Shown here: one piece after another, positions 42,748 to 51,404 of the stretch
Numbering within the stretch: position 1 is the stretch's first letter
Layout: each line of letters begins with the position of its first letter
From: Variovorax paradoxus
GTDB lineage: Bacteria; Pseudomonadota; Gammaproteobacteria; Burkholderiales; Burkholderiaceae_C
Direction: 5' to 3'
Length of the DNA stretch: 64,000 nt
Assembly (NCBI RefSeq): GCF_022009635.1
Contig: NZ_CP091716.1
Location: forward strand, 5,043,501 to 5,107,500
Position numbers and translations under genes: made by a program
Notes under the pieces: model-generated
Database searches by the model: none
Told to the model about the DNA's origin: nothing
Seen by the model: the letters and a program-made list of their open reading frames with translations, nothing else

Positions 42748-45494
42748 CGCGACGGGTCACCATTCAAACGCCGATGGGAGAGGCGCTGCAGTTCCGCAAG
42801 CTGGTCGGGCGCGAAGCATTGAGCCGGCTCTATGCCTTCGACGTCGAACTGCTGAGCAACAGCAATGGCATCGATCCGAAGGCGCTGCTCGGAAGGCCTG
42901 CCACGGTGGCAATGCAGACAGAGAGCGGCGGCACGCGCTACCTGAGCGGCATCGCCTCCTTCTTCGGCCTCGGCGAAGAAGACGCCCGCCAGAGCTTCTA
43001 CCGAATGACGCTGCGCCCATGGCTGTGGCTCGCGACGCTCCGAAGCGACTTCCGCATCTTCCAGAACAAGAGCGTGCCAGACATCCTCACCGAAGTGCTC
43101 GGCGGCTACGGCTACGCAATGGAGCAAAGACTGAGCCGCGAGTACCGCGCGTGGGACTACTGCGTCCAGTACCACGAGAGCGATTTCTCATACGTCTCGC
43201 GCCTGTGCGAACTGGAAGGCATCGGCTACTACTTCAGGCACGAAGAACACCGCCATGTGCTGGTGTTCGCGGACGACATCGCGGCCTCGCACGAGCCGCT
43301 GCCGGGCGGTGGCACGGTGCGCTTCCATCCCTCTGAAACCTCCGGCATGACCAGCGGCAGCCGCGCCAGCCCGGGCGAGCGTATCTACGAATGGAAGAGC
43401 GGAGAAGAGATGCGCTCCGGCTTTCACTTCACCGACGACTACGACTTTCTCAAGCCCTCGGCGGACCTCTCCGGCCAGCGGCAAGCACCCGCCGGCCACA
43501 CGCATGACTACTTCGAGCGCTACGAATGGCCCGGCGGGTACAAGCAGCATGAGGATGGCGAGGTCTACACGCGCATCCGGACCGAAGAGCAACACAGCGA
43601 GCGCTGCCTCGCGAGCGGACGCTCCAACAAGCGCGAACTGGCGCCGGGCCACGTCTTCGAACTCGCCAATCACCCGAGGCAAGACCAGAACCGCAAGTAC
43701 CTTCTGACCAGCGTCGAATACGAGCTGCAGGAAAACATGCAGGCCAGCGAGGGTGCCGGCGAAGGCTCCGTGCAGCGCTTCGCCTTCGAAGCTCAGCCTG
43801 CCGATCATGCGTGGCGGCCTCGGCGCGTGACGCTGAAGCCGCGCACGCGCGGCCCGCAAACAGCCATCGTGGTCGGCCCGAAGAACGAAGAGACCTGGAC
43901 CGACCGGCATGGCCGCGTCAAGGTCGAATTCCACTGGGATCGTCTTGGTGCGCGCAACGAAAACTCCAGCTGCTGGGTGCGTGTGTCCATGGGCTGGGCC
44001 GGGGACACCTTCGGCACCGCGGCCCTGCCGCGCGTCGGGCATGAGGTGGTCGTCGACTTTCTGAACGGCGACCCCGACTGCCCCATCATCACCGGCCGCG
44101 TGTTCAATGCCGCGAACATGCCGGCGTGGCGACTGCCCGAGCAGGCGAATCTTTCCGGCATGCGCAGCCGAGAGCTGAATGCGAACGACGGCCCGGGCCA
44201 TGCAGGCGGCTCGCGCGGCAACCACCTGGTGCTGGACGACCACCCCGGAAAGATCCAGGCGCAACTCAAGAGCGATCACCTCTGCAGCAGCCTGAGCCTG
44301 GGCCACATCGGTCGTATCGACGGCACGGAAGGCCGCACCGATGATCGAGGCGAAGGCGCCGAGCTGCGTACCGACGGGCATGCTTCGGTGCGCGCGGCCA
44401 AGGGCCTGCTGCTCACCACCGAAGCCCGCCCTGGCGCGCAAGCGCATATCACCGACATCGGGGAAACCGTCGCTCGCCTGACGGCAGCGCGCGACCTGCA
44501 CGAACGCCAGAGCCAGACCGCGCAGGAAGCCATGGCACACGAAGCGGGCGACCAGGATGCGGTCACGGCAGCGCTCAAGGCGCAGAACGACGCCATCAAG
44601 GGCGGCGCTGCGGAACACGGCGCGTTCGCGGAACTCGGCGAGCCGCACCTCGTGCTCGCCAGCGCGGCCGGCATCCAGAGCACCGCAGCCGGAGCCACGC
44701 ACATCGCGAGCATCACGCACAACGCGCTGAGCAGCGGCGGCCACACCAGCATCAGCGCGGGCAGGAGCTTCCTGGTCAGCGTCAGGGACGCCGCGCGCCT
44801 GTTCGCCTACAAGGCCATCCGCCTGACCGCCGCCACAGCCGGCATCGACATCGTCGCGCTGCAGAACAGCATCAACCTGCTGGCCAAGCTCGACATCAAG
44901 CTGGAAGCCCACAGGATCAGCATCACCGCCAAGGAAGAGATCGTGCTCAACGGCGGCGGCAGCTTCACCAAGTGGAACGCCACCGGCATCGTGCATGGAA
45001 CCCGAGGCATCTGGCGCGAGCATGCGCGCACCCACAGCTACGCGGGGCCGATGGACATGGCCAAGCTGCTGCGCATGGAAAGCGTGAGCCATGACGACAA
45101 GTACAGCGTGCGCTTCGCGCCGCTCGGCAGCGACGCAGTGTTCAAGCACATGGACATGACGGGTCTGCCCTACCGCATCCTCGACGAGCAGCAAGGGACT
45201 CGGGCCGAAGGCGTGATTCCTGAAGACGGCCGGCTGCCCAGGATCGAGTTCGACACGCCGGACGAGGCCGTGCTGGTCGTCGGCGAGGAAAGCTGGAACT
45301 GGAGCGAGGTTCCGACCGTTCGCACGCGTGAAGACGATGACTCCGATGCGCCGGAAGCCACGGACGGTGACGGCCCGCAAGACGAGCCGGCGGACTCCGA
45401 AGACTCGAAGTACGCGCGCCAGGGCGGCAGCGCGGGCGCCGGCCAATTTCTCGCCGAGTCCGCCGTGCAGGCGTACCTGAATGCACTGGCCTGA
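42744..45494 (+). CDS. vgrG: Type VI secretion tip protein VgrG
   Basis: 916 residues from ATG at 42744 (MTRRVTIQTPMGEALQFRKL); a TTG 12 codons earlier is less likely. Gp27-like region (about 1-350, with RLYAFDVELLSNSNGIDPKA and ESDFSYVSRLCELEGIGYYF), gp5-like OB fold (TDRHGRVKVEFHWDRLG, SCWVRVSMGWAGDTFGTAAL, PRVGHEVVVDFLNGDPDCP), then a long DUF2345-type C-terminal region with a beta-helix-like repeat. The last 90 residues are acidic. VgrG trimers cap the Hcp tube and carry effectors. The next gene starts 12 bases later and encodes the probable cargo. No PAAR, adaptor or structural T6SS genes are in the window. Confidence 0.95.
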   Translation: MTRRVTIQTPMGEALQFRKLVGREALSRLYAFDVELLSNSNGIDPKALLGRPATVAMQTESGGTRYLSGIASFFGLGEEDARQSFYRMTLRPWLWLATLRSDFRIFQNKSVPDILTEVLGGYGYAMEQRLSREYRAWDYCVQYHESDFSYVSRLCELEGIGYYFRHEEHRHVLVFADDIAASHEPLPGGGTVRFHPSETSGMTSGSRASPGERIYEWKSGEEMRSGFHFTDDYDFLKPSADLSGQRQAPAGHTHDYFERYEWPGGYKQHEDGEVYTRIRTEEQHSERCLASGRSNKRELAPGHVFELANHPRQDQNRKYLLTSVEYELQENMQASEGAGEGSVQRFAFEAQPADHAWRPRRVTLKPRTRGPQTAIVVGPKNEETWTDRHGRVKVEFHWDRLGARNENSSCWVRVSMGWAGDTFGTAALPRVGHEVVVDFLNGDPDCPIITGRVFNAANMPAWRLPEQANLSGMRSRELNANDGPGHAGGSRGNHLVLDDHPGKIQAQLKSDHLCSSLSLGHIGRIDGTEGRTDDRGEGAELRTDGHASVRAAKGLLLTTEARPGAQAHITDIGETVARLTAARDLHERQSQTAQEAMAHEAGDQDAVTAALKAQNDAIKGGAAEHGAFAELGEPHLVLASAAGIQSTAAGATHIASITHNALSSGGHTSISAGRSFLVSVRDAARLFAYKAIRLTAATAGIDIVALQNSINLLAKLDIKLEAHRISITAKEEIVLNGGGSFTKWNATGIVHGTRGIWREHARTHSYAGPMDMAKLLRMESVSHDDKYSVRFAPLGSDAVFKHMDMTGLPYRILDEQQGTRAEGVIPEDGRLPRIEFDTPDEAVLVVGEESWNWSEVPTVRTREDDDSDAPEATDGDGPQDEPADSEDSKYARQGGSAGAGQFLAESAVQAYLNALA

Positions 45495-45506
45495 AGAAGA
45501 CAAGAA

Positions 45507-47378
45507 ATGACCATGCCCAAGCTGCTGTCCGCCACCTACCATCCCAACATCGAAGTCGCCGAGTTCATCTGCGAGGACGGCCGGCACCTGCTGCGCTCGG
45601 GAGGAACGCTGCCGTGGCGCATCAACAACCCAGGCGATCTCACGGCGCGGGTGGTCGACGGTGTACCTGCGCCGAAGAAGGCGAAGGGCTACGTCGGGTT
45701 TGCCACGACCAGATCGGGCAGGACCTTCCTGATATTTCCCGACGAGGATGCAGGGCGCGCCGAGCTGAAGGCGAATCTCAAGCGCAAGCATGGCGCACGG
45801 ACCATCCCGGAAGCCATTCCGCATTACGCGCCCGAGCGCGAGAACGACACCGCGAAATACATCGACGACCTGCTCAGGACGAGCGGCATTCCGGCCAGCA
45901 GGAGGATCAGCGACTGCACCGATGCCGAGATCGAACGCATCGTCGACAGCATCTCGACGATCGAGGGGTTTCACGCGCGTGCGGAAACGCGAAAAGAGAC
46001 CTGGGTGGCGGTGAGCAGGATCAACGCGACGGATGGAAGCCAGCCGGTGCCCGATGCGGAAATCATCCTGCAAAGGGAAGGCGGTGAGGAAAGGCTGAAG
46101 TCGGATGCCACCGGGCGGTTTCCTCCGGTGATTCATCCGGCGGACAAATCGACCGTACCCGTCAAGGTGATGAGCCCCAAAACCAAGGAGCCGGTGCAGG
46201 TCGGAGCTATCGGCGGCGAGACGGGCAAGGACTTCAACCTGCTGGCGAAATTCAGGAAATGGAAGGGGGTGGCTGGTTCGGAGAAACTCAATAGCGCATC
46301 ACTGGGAAAGAAAACGTCGAAGAGCTATGTGGTTCAACCCGGTGACAGCCTTGGGAAGATTGCGAAGCTTTACCGAACAAGCATTGCTGCAATCAAGGAA
46401 GGCAACGGATTGAGAAGCGACCGGATATATCCGGGCGAAGTGCTATCGATCACCGCACGAGACGAAGAAAGATCCCGTGAGCAAAAGGCATCTCCTCCTC
46501 CTGTCAAGCCAACTGCACCAACACCTGTAAGTGCAGGAGCAGCTTCGGCAGCGCCACCGAAGCATTCCTCGACTCTTTCACCTGCTCCGCGTAATACGTC
46601 CGGATTGGGATCGTCAGATTCAGAGCGGTCAAAAGAAGGAACAGGAAAAATTCTGGCCTTGATCAACCTGTCCCCCAATCGCGCACCTTGGATGCCTATT
46701 GCCATTGCAGAAGCGAAACTGAGACGAGGAGAAGTAGAGCTGAAATTGCAAGAAAAAATCAACTACCACATCGAAGTCAACGACGGACTCAAAGCTCTAC
46801 ACGGCGACAGCAATGCATGGTGCGCTGCATTTGTGAACTGGTGCTTGAAACGAGCAAATTACCCAATTGATAACACAGGCCTTCCGAACCACAAGGTGGC
46901 AAAAGCCAGGGCTCACGCATTTTATGAAGTTGACGGGATCAAGGGAAAAGAGGAAAAAACAAATAAAAAAATCAGGAACCCGCTTTTCATAGAACTAGAA
47001 AAACCAATATACGGGTGCATCGCCATGGTCACCGCCAAATCTGGTCACGGCCGTCACGTTGGCTTTGTTTACGCCAAAAATGGCAAAAACGGACTAATAC
47101 TTCTTGGAGGAAACCAGAGCAATCAAATCAATTTCTCATACTTCAATATCATGCCGGTTGCTCCCTTTACAACAAGAAATGAGCTCGGAGAAAAAATAAA
47201 AATCAAAGGCAACCCCAATCATCTTAAATACTTCATCCCGACTGCATACCACGAGCAAGCCAAAAAGGATTTCCTCGACCCCGGACTCGAAGAAATAGAT
47301 GCAGACGAAATAAACAAAGAAATGAAAATCGACGTAGTCAAACCCAAAGCCAAACAAGCGCCCCCGTCACTCACCTAA
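45507..47378 (+). CDS. Multidomain peptidoglycan-targeting T6SS effector candidate
   Basis: 623 residues, no signal peptide. Domain order: an N-terminal region resembling phage P5-type lytic proteins (LRSGGTLPWRINNPGDLTAR, then FATTRSGRTFLIFPDEDAGR and HYAPERENDTAKYIDDLL, about 30-150); a beta-rich spacer like a carboxypeptidase-regulatory fold (about 165-250); LysM (SYVVQPGDSLGKIAKLYRTS, about 270-320); a Pro/Ala/Ser linker; and a C-terminal CHAP/TIGR02594-like amidase with Cys in SNAWCAAFVNWCLKRANY and His in HGRHVGFVYA. The base composition turns AT-rich from about 46370, inside the gene. Follows vgrG by 12 bases and precedes a secreted immunity candidate by 3. Catalysis is inferred. Confidence 0.8.
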   Translation: MTMPKLLSATYHPNIEVAEFICEDGRHLLRSGGTLPWRINNPGDLTARVVDGVPAPKKAKGYVGFATTRSGRTFLIFPDEDAGRAELKANLKRKHGARTIPEAIPHYAPERENDTAKYIDDLLRTSGIPASRRISDCTDAEIERIVDSISTIEGFHARAETRKETWVAVSRINATDGSQPVPDAEIILQREGGEERLKSDATGRFPPVIHPADKSTVPVKVMSPKTKEPVQVGAIGGETGKDFNLLAKFRKWKGVAGSEKLNSASLGKKTSKSYVVQPGDSLGKIAKLYRTSIAAIKEGNGLRSDRIYPGEVLSITARDEERSREQKASPPPVKPTAPTPVSAGAASAAPPKHSSTLSPAPRNTSGLGSSDSERSKEGTGKILALINLSPNRAPWMPIAIAEAKLRRGEVELKLQEKINYHIEVNDGLKALHGDSNAWCAAFVNWCLKRANYPIDNTGLPNHKVAKARAHAFYEVDGIKGKEEKTNKKIRNPLFIELEKPIYGCIAMVTAKSGHGRHVGFVYAKNGKNGLILLGGNQSNQINFSYFNIMPVAPFTTRNELGEKIKIKGNPNHLKYFIPTAYHEQAKKDFLDPGLEEIDADEINKEMKIDVVKPKAKQAPPSLT

Positions 47379-47381
47379 AAA

Positions 47382-47930
47382 ATGAAATTCACATTTTCAA
47401 ACTCCCTTCAGAAATTATCATTGAAAATAGGCGCGCCTCTCTTCTTATTTGCACCAATTATTTCACTTGCAGGATACGCCGGCGGCCCTTACGTAGTATG
47501 GGTAAATCTTGATCTTTCCTCCGAGAAAGAGGAAATCAATCAAGTCATCGCCAACTTTGCAACCAGCAAATCCATCAATTGCAATGGAGAATGGAAAAGG
47601 GGGGATTCCTTGTTGTACATGAAAAAGCGCCCTCCTTTAATTAGCAACTCTCTTATAGAAAAGGTTTTCCTAAAAAAAAGCAACTCTGAGAAAAAACGCT
47701 TGAATCTTGCATTAAGAGGCTACAAAGACATCGAGTTTCAGCACTACGAAGGCCTCGACGGAGTCATCGTTTACGCGAACGAAAACGGCGCAAAGAAAAT
47801 GATGAGCCTGACAACAGGAAAGAAAAAAATCGAATCCGTAACCCTTGCGTCGCATGGAAGGTCGCCTGCAAAAGGAGACATAGAAGAAGCATTTTGTGCC
47901 CTCCTTCCGCCCATAACCCGACGCCCATAG
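47382..47930 (+). CDS. Periplasmic immunity protein candidate 1
   Basis: 182 residues, ATG three bases after the effector stop. Signal peptide KIGAPLFLFAPIISLAGYAG within the first 33 residues, so the protein should act in the periplasm, where a peptidoglycan amidase would attack. Mature motifs: YVVWVNLDL, SLLYMKKRPPLISNSLIEKV, EGLDGVIVYANENGAKKMMS and FCALLPPITRRP. Two Cys (INCNGEW and AFCALLPP) could form a disulfide. AT-rich codon use unlike flanking genes. It has a diverged paralogue at 48461-49003. Family not recognised. Confidence 0.7.
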   Translation: MKFTFSNSLQKLSLKIGAPLFLFAPIISLAGYAGGPYVVWVNLDLSSEKEEINQVIANFATSKSINCNGEWKRGDSLLYMKKRPPLISNSLIEKVFLKKSNSEKKRLNLALRGYKDIEFQHYEGLDGVIVYANENGAKKMMSLTTGKKKIESVTLASHGRSPAKGDIEEAFCALLPPITRRP

Positions 47931-48000
47931 AAGTCCTTGCATCTAGCAGATCAATCACTTCGAGCCAGTTGAGCTCTTCTCACGGATCCTGAACATGCGC

Positions 48001-48386
48001 ATGGAAGCGTGATTGTTCTGCAGAGAGAAGGCGAAGAGGAAACGGTCAAGTCCGGCGCCGCAGGGCGATTCCCACCCGTGAATCATCCAGTGGAAAAATG
48101 GCCGGGCACGTCAAGGTGGCGGATCCGAAGAGCAAGAAGACCGTGGTGATCGGAGGCATTCAGGGTGATGTCGGGCAAGACTTCAACGTAGAGGCCGAGC
48201 CACGGCCAGCAGGTGAACCAATGAGCCGACCAATTACGCTAAGGCGGACGGGAATTTCCCCTCCACCGCCGCCCGTTCCGTCCGGAATCAGACCATCAGA
48301 TCCGGGGCCAGGGGAGGCTCTGGTGCTGATTGGAGAAGCCAATATATGGCGCCATTGTCATGACTACCCTAAAAACCAGGGTGTAG
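48001..48386 (+). pseudogene. Frameshifted, internally deleted remnant of a second effector gene
   Basis: Frame 1 reads VIVLQREGEEETVKSGAAGR then FPPV (48009 onward), matching IILQREGGEERLKSDATGR in the effector spacer. After a frameshift near 48100, a second frame reads GHVKVADPKSKKTVVIGGIQ and GDVGQDFNV, matching VPVKVMSPKTKEPVQVGAIG and GETGKDFNL. After a Pro-rich stretch and another shift near 48332, EKPIYGAIVMTT (48333-48368) matches EKPIYGCIAMVT inside the amidase domain, then a stop at 48384. LysM and the catalytic Cys region are missing, as is the N-terminal lytic domain. The open frame starting at 48098 is part of this decay, not a gene. The surrounding 47931-48460 stretch holds no other feature I can support. 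Confidence 0.75.
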
Positions 48387-48460
48387 CCTGCTCGTTATCC
48401 TTCAGAAGAGACTGAAAGAAAAAGACCAGCATGAATAACGATATTTCCCGGGGAGGTTGA

Positions 48461-49003
48461 ATGACGTTACTTTTCAAAAGATTGCTTTTTTCTTTTTCTA
48501 TTGCCTGCCTTTTCTCTGGATTCTCTCTCCACTCATTTGCCGGATACAGAGATGACAGGCTTGTGGTATGGGTCAATTTGAATGAAGGCCAAAACAAGAT
48601 GCTCATCAATAATTTGATCAGAGAATTTATAGAATCAGGAAGAATCGACAAGGAGTGCGGCGTCAAATGGAGTGATTGGGGATCGATCCTATACATGAAA
48701 AAACGTCCCACGGGAATAACCGATGAATTGATCAAAAAGGTGTTTCTCGAGAAAAACAAGGCATCGCTTCAGGATTTGAACAATCTTCTGAAATCCTTCA
48801 GAGATCCCGAAAGAGAAATCAAAGAAGGACTGGATGGAATCATCGTGTACTCCGGAAAAAATAGTCCGAAAATGATGAACTTCGTGACTGGCAGGAAAAA
48901 GATAAAGACTTTTCATTTGGCATCGAATAAATCATCACCATCCACTCGAGATGTTGAAGACGCGTTTTGCGTGCTCCTGCCGCCAGTAACGCGCGCGCCC
49001 TAG
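48461..49003 (+). CDS. Periplasmic immunity protein candidate 2 (paralogue)
   Basis: 180 residues with signal peptide RLLFSFSIACLFSGFSLHSF. It aligns along its whole length with the protein at 47382-47930: VVWVNL, ILYMKKRP followed by ITDELIKKVFLEKNKA, EGLDGIIVYSGKNSPKMMNF, and DVEDAFCVLLPPVTRAP. Both Cys are conserved (ECGVKW and AFCVLLPP). It follows the effector remnant, so it looks like the surviving immunity gene of a lost effector. AT-rich. Preceded by GGGGAGG seven bases before the ATG. Confidence 0.7.
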   Translation: MTLLFKRLLFSFSIACLFSGFSLHSFAGYRDDRLVVWVNLNEGQNKMLINNLIREFIESGRIDKECGVKWSDWGSILYMKKRPTGITDELIKKVFLEKNKASLQDLNNLLKSFRDPEREIKEGLDGIIVYSGKNSPKMMNFVTGRKKIKTFHLASNKSSPSTRDVEDAFCVLLPPVTRAP

Positions 49004-49023
49004 GCGCTTCTAGGCGCGCCCTA
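48994..49023. repeat. Short direct repeat at the right edge of the AT-rich island
   Basis: GCGCGCCCTA occurs at 48994-49003, ending in the immunity stop codon, and again at 49014-49023, 20 bases apart, with GGCGCTTCTA between. The composition returns to high GC exactly here. It may be a small duplication scar; no matching copy was found at the left edge. Confidence 0.4.
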
Positions 49024-49077
49024 CAGCGATCAGTCGCCCGGACAGGCCTTAAAGTCCGCTGCCCACGCCGCCCCCAC

Positions 49078-50871
49078 ATGACCTCACCGCTCCCCTCCCC
49101 CACCGACAGCCACCGCATCTTCGAAGTCCAGCTCTCCGTCCTGCTGCGCAGTTTTCCGTTCGCGCTGGCCGGCTCGGTCATCTCTGCCTGCGTGGTGGCC
49201 TACGTGATGCAGGCCGTCGTGCCGAAGGCGCAAGTGGTCGCGTGGATCTCGGCCACGCTGGTGGTTGCGGCGTTCCGTTTCGGCGCGATGCTGTACTACG
49301 CGCGCACACGCAGCCGCCCTGAGTCGGGCGAGCGATGGCTGCGGCAGATGGTGATCGGCAACATTGCCTCGGGCATCCTGTGGGGGCTGCCGTTTGCCTA
49401 CTGGACCTTCTTCGTCCCGCTCGAGTACCAGCTCTTCTTCATCGTGGTGCTGTTCGGGCTGGGCACCGGGGCCATCTATTCGAACTACATGGTGCTGTCG
49501 GCGGTGTACTCGTTCGTTGTTCCGACTTTCGCGCCGACCTTCATCGCGCTGGCGGTCCAGCCCTCGGCAGTGAACCTTGCGCTGGTGTCCAGCGGGGCGG
49601 CTTACCTGGTCGCCACTGTCGCGTTCATCCATCGCATGAACCGCACGCACCTGAACGCGCTGCGGCTGGGCTATGAAAACCTGGCGCTGCTGCAGCAGGT
49701 GCGCCTGGAAAAAGAAGCGGCCGAGCGCAGCGATCTGGAGAAGTCGCGCTTTCTTGCGGCGGCCAGCCACGACCTGCGGCAGCCGGTTCATGCGATGAGC
49801 CTTTTCCTCGGCCTGCTGGCAAACGAGCGCCTGTCGGAGCATGGCCGCTACCTGCTGGAGAACATCACCAAGGCAAGCGCGGCGATGGGGCATCTGTTCG
49901 ATGCCTTGCTCAACATCTCGCGGCTGGATGCGGGCGTGATCCATCCGCGCGTCCAGAGTTTTCCGCTCGACCGGCTGCTCGACCAGATCCGCACCGAATA
50001 CACGCCGCAGGCGCAGCAAAAGGGGCTGGCGCTGAAGGTACGGCGTTGCGCGGCATGCGTCCGATCAGACCCGATGCTGCTGGAGCGCATCCTGCGCAAC
50101 CTGGTGAGCAACGCCATCGCGCACACGCCGCACGGGCGCGTGCTGATCGGCTGCCGCAAGCGCGGTGACGCGGTGCGCATCGAGGTCTGGGACACGGGCC
50201 CGGGCATTCCGAAGCACGAGCACGAGCGCGTCTTCTGGGAATTCCACCAGCTGCGGAACCCGGAACGCGACCGCAGCAAGGGGCTGGGGCTGGGCCTTGC
50301 CATCGTGCGCCGCACGGCGGCGCTGCTGGGGCACACGCTGTCGCTGCGCTCGGTCGAAGGCCGCGGCACTGTCTTTCTGCTGAGCGTCGACGCGCAGCAG
50401 GCAGCGGCGCCGGAGACCCCGACCGAGGCCAACGCGTTCGCCGCCATGCAGGCCCACGCGCCGGCAATCTCCGCGCCACCCGCGAAGCCGGCCACGAGCC
50501 AACTGATCCTGGTGATCGACGACGACGCGCAGAACCGCGAAGGCCTGAAGCTGCTGCTCGAAAGCTGGGGACACCGTGTGATTGCGGCCCCGGGTACGGC
50601 CGAACTGGTCGAGCTGACCGCCGACGTGCCCGGCAAGCCCGGCCTGATCGTGAGCGACTACCGCCTGCGCGAGCACGAGACCGGCGTCGAGGCCATCGAC
50701 CGCCTGCACGAGGAATACAACGACGCCACCATTCCCGCGCTGCTGGTGAGCGGCGACACCGACCCCGCGCGCCTGATCGAGGCGGCCGCGCGCGCCATTC
50801 CCATCCTGCACAAGCCCGTGGAAGTGGAAGCGCTGCGCGACTGGGTCGACAAGCTGCTCGCGGCCGGATGA
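49078..50871 (+). CDS. Hybrid sensor histidine kinase / receiver, HDLRQP type
   Basis: 597 residues from ATG at 49078. Six membrane segments within residues 15-185, no evident sensor domain beyond them, then a short coiled region. The H-box is FLAAASHDLRQPVHAMSLFL, the N-box RNLVSNAIAHTPHG and the G-boxes DTGPGIPKHE and GLGLGLAIVRR. A C-terminal receiver (about 475-597) has VIDDDAQNREG, phospho-acceptor Asp in LIVSDYRLREH and Lys in ILHKPVEV. Kinases with HDLRQP commonly work with NarL-type regulators; the one at 52074-52721 is the likely partner. Confidence 0.9.
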   Translation: MTSPLPSPTDSHRIFEVQLSVLLRSFPFALAGSVISACVVAYVMQAVVPKAQVVAWISATLVVAAFRFGAMLYYARTRSRPESGERWLRQMVIGNIASGILWGLPFAYWTFFVPLEYQLFFIVVLFGLGTGAIYSNYMVLSAVYSFVVPTFAPTFIALAVQPSAVNLALVSSGAAYLVATVAFIHRMNRTHLNALRLGYENLALLQQVRLEKEAAERSDLEKSRFLAAASHDLRQPVHAMSLFLGLLANERLSEHGRYLLENITKASAAMGHLFDALLNISRLDAGVIHPRVQSFPLDRLLDQIRTEYTPQAQQKGLALKVRRCAACVRSDPMLLERILRNLVSNAIAHTPHGRVLIGCRKRGDAVRIEVWDTGPGIPKHEHERVFWEFHQLRNPERDRSKGLGLGLAIVRRTAALLGHTLSLRSVEGRGTVFLLSVDAQQAAAPETPTEANAFAAMQAHAPAISAPPAKPATSQLILVIDDDAQNREGLKLLLESWGHRVIAAPGTAELVELTADVPGKPGLIVSDYRLREHETGVEAIDRLHEEYNDATIPALLVSGDTDPARLIEAAARAIPILHKPVEVEALRDWVDKLLAAG

Positions 50872-50899
50872 CGCGGCTTCCCCGGCCGTGGTCGGGAGG

Positions 50900-51328
50900 C
50901 TACGTCGGGTTGATGCTCTTCTGGGTGACGAAGATCTCGACCAGCAGCAGGCCGTAGGTCGCGATCAGCGCCAGCATCGCGACCACGAACAGCACGGCCA
51001 CCGGACGGTCGAAAGCCAACTCCAGTTCATTGGCGACGAACAGCGAGCCGATCAGCAGGCAGACGATGACGCCGCACAGCGCGCCGGTGGAAACCGCCGC
51101 GTTGATGATCTTGGCCCTGCGGTTGAGCGTCGCGAGTTCGGCGTCGATGTCGGTGCACTTGGCGGGCGTGGCGTCTTCACGCTCGTCGCGGCACTTGTGC
51201 ATCCGGTCGTTGACCCGCGCGAGCCGGTTCGTCAACACCGTCAGCGTTCCGCCGATGGCGGCCAACATGAACGAAGGTCCCACCGCCAATTGAATGACGT
51301 GGGAAGTGTCTGCGTGGATGCTGAGCAT
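50900..51328 (-). CDS. DUF2721-like membrane protein
   Basis: 142 residues from ATG at 51328. Three membrane segments: SHVIQLAVGPSFMLAAIGGT near the N-terminus, then AAVSTGALCGVIVCLLIGSL and VAVLFVVAMLALIATYGLLL. Between the first and second lies a charged segment (LARVNDRMHKCRDERED). This is the DUF2721 layout; function unknown. Convergent with the histidine kinase gene, 28 bases apart. Confidence 0.8.
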   Translation of the reverse strand: MLSIHADTSHVIQLAVGPSFMLAAIGGTLTVLTNRLARVNDRMHKCRDEREDATPAKCTDIDAELATLNRRAKIINAAVSTGALCGVIVCLLIGSLFVANELELAFDRPVAVLFVVAMLALIATYGLLLVEIFVTQKSINPT

Positions 51329-51404
51329 GGAATGAGGAAGTTGCGGACGTCGGCCGCAAAGAATAACGCCTTGCGCCGAATGGGCGTGACGAGCGCCGCG
51401 CGCC

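Noticed and set aside
48098..48415. 105-codon open frame between the two immunity candidates as an independent gene
   Set aside because: Its first part is a frameshifted piece of the effector spacer and the homology continues in other frames, so it is better explained as gene decay.
46370..49003. AT-rich stretch as a prophage or integrative element
   Set aside because: No integrase, transposase, att-like repeats or phage genes are present; a T6SS toxin-immunity swap explains it better.
48967..49077. Upstream extension of the hybrid kinase frame
   Set aside because: It overlaps the immunity gene and reads an Arg-rich segment without membrane-topology sense; the ATG at 49078 fits the family start.
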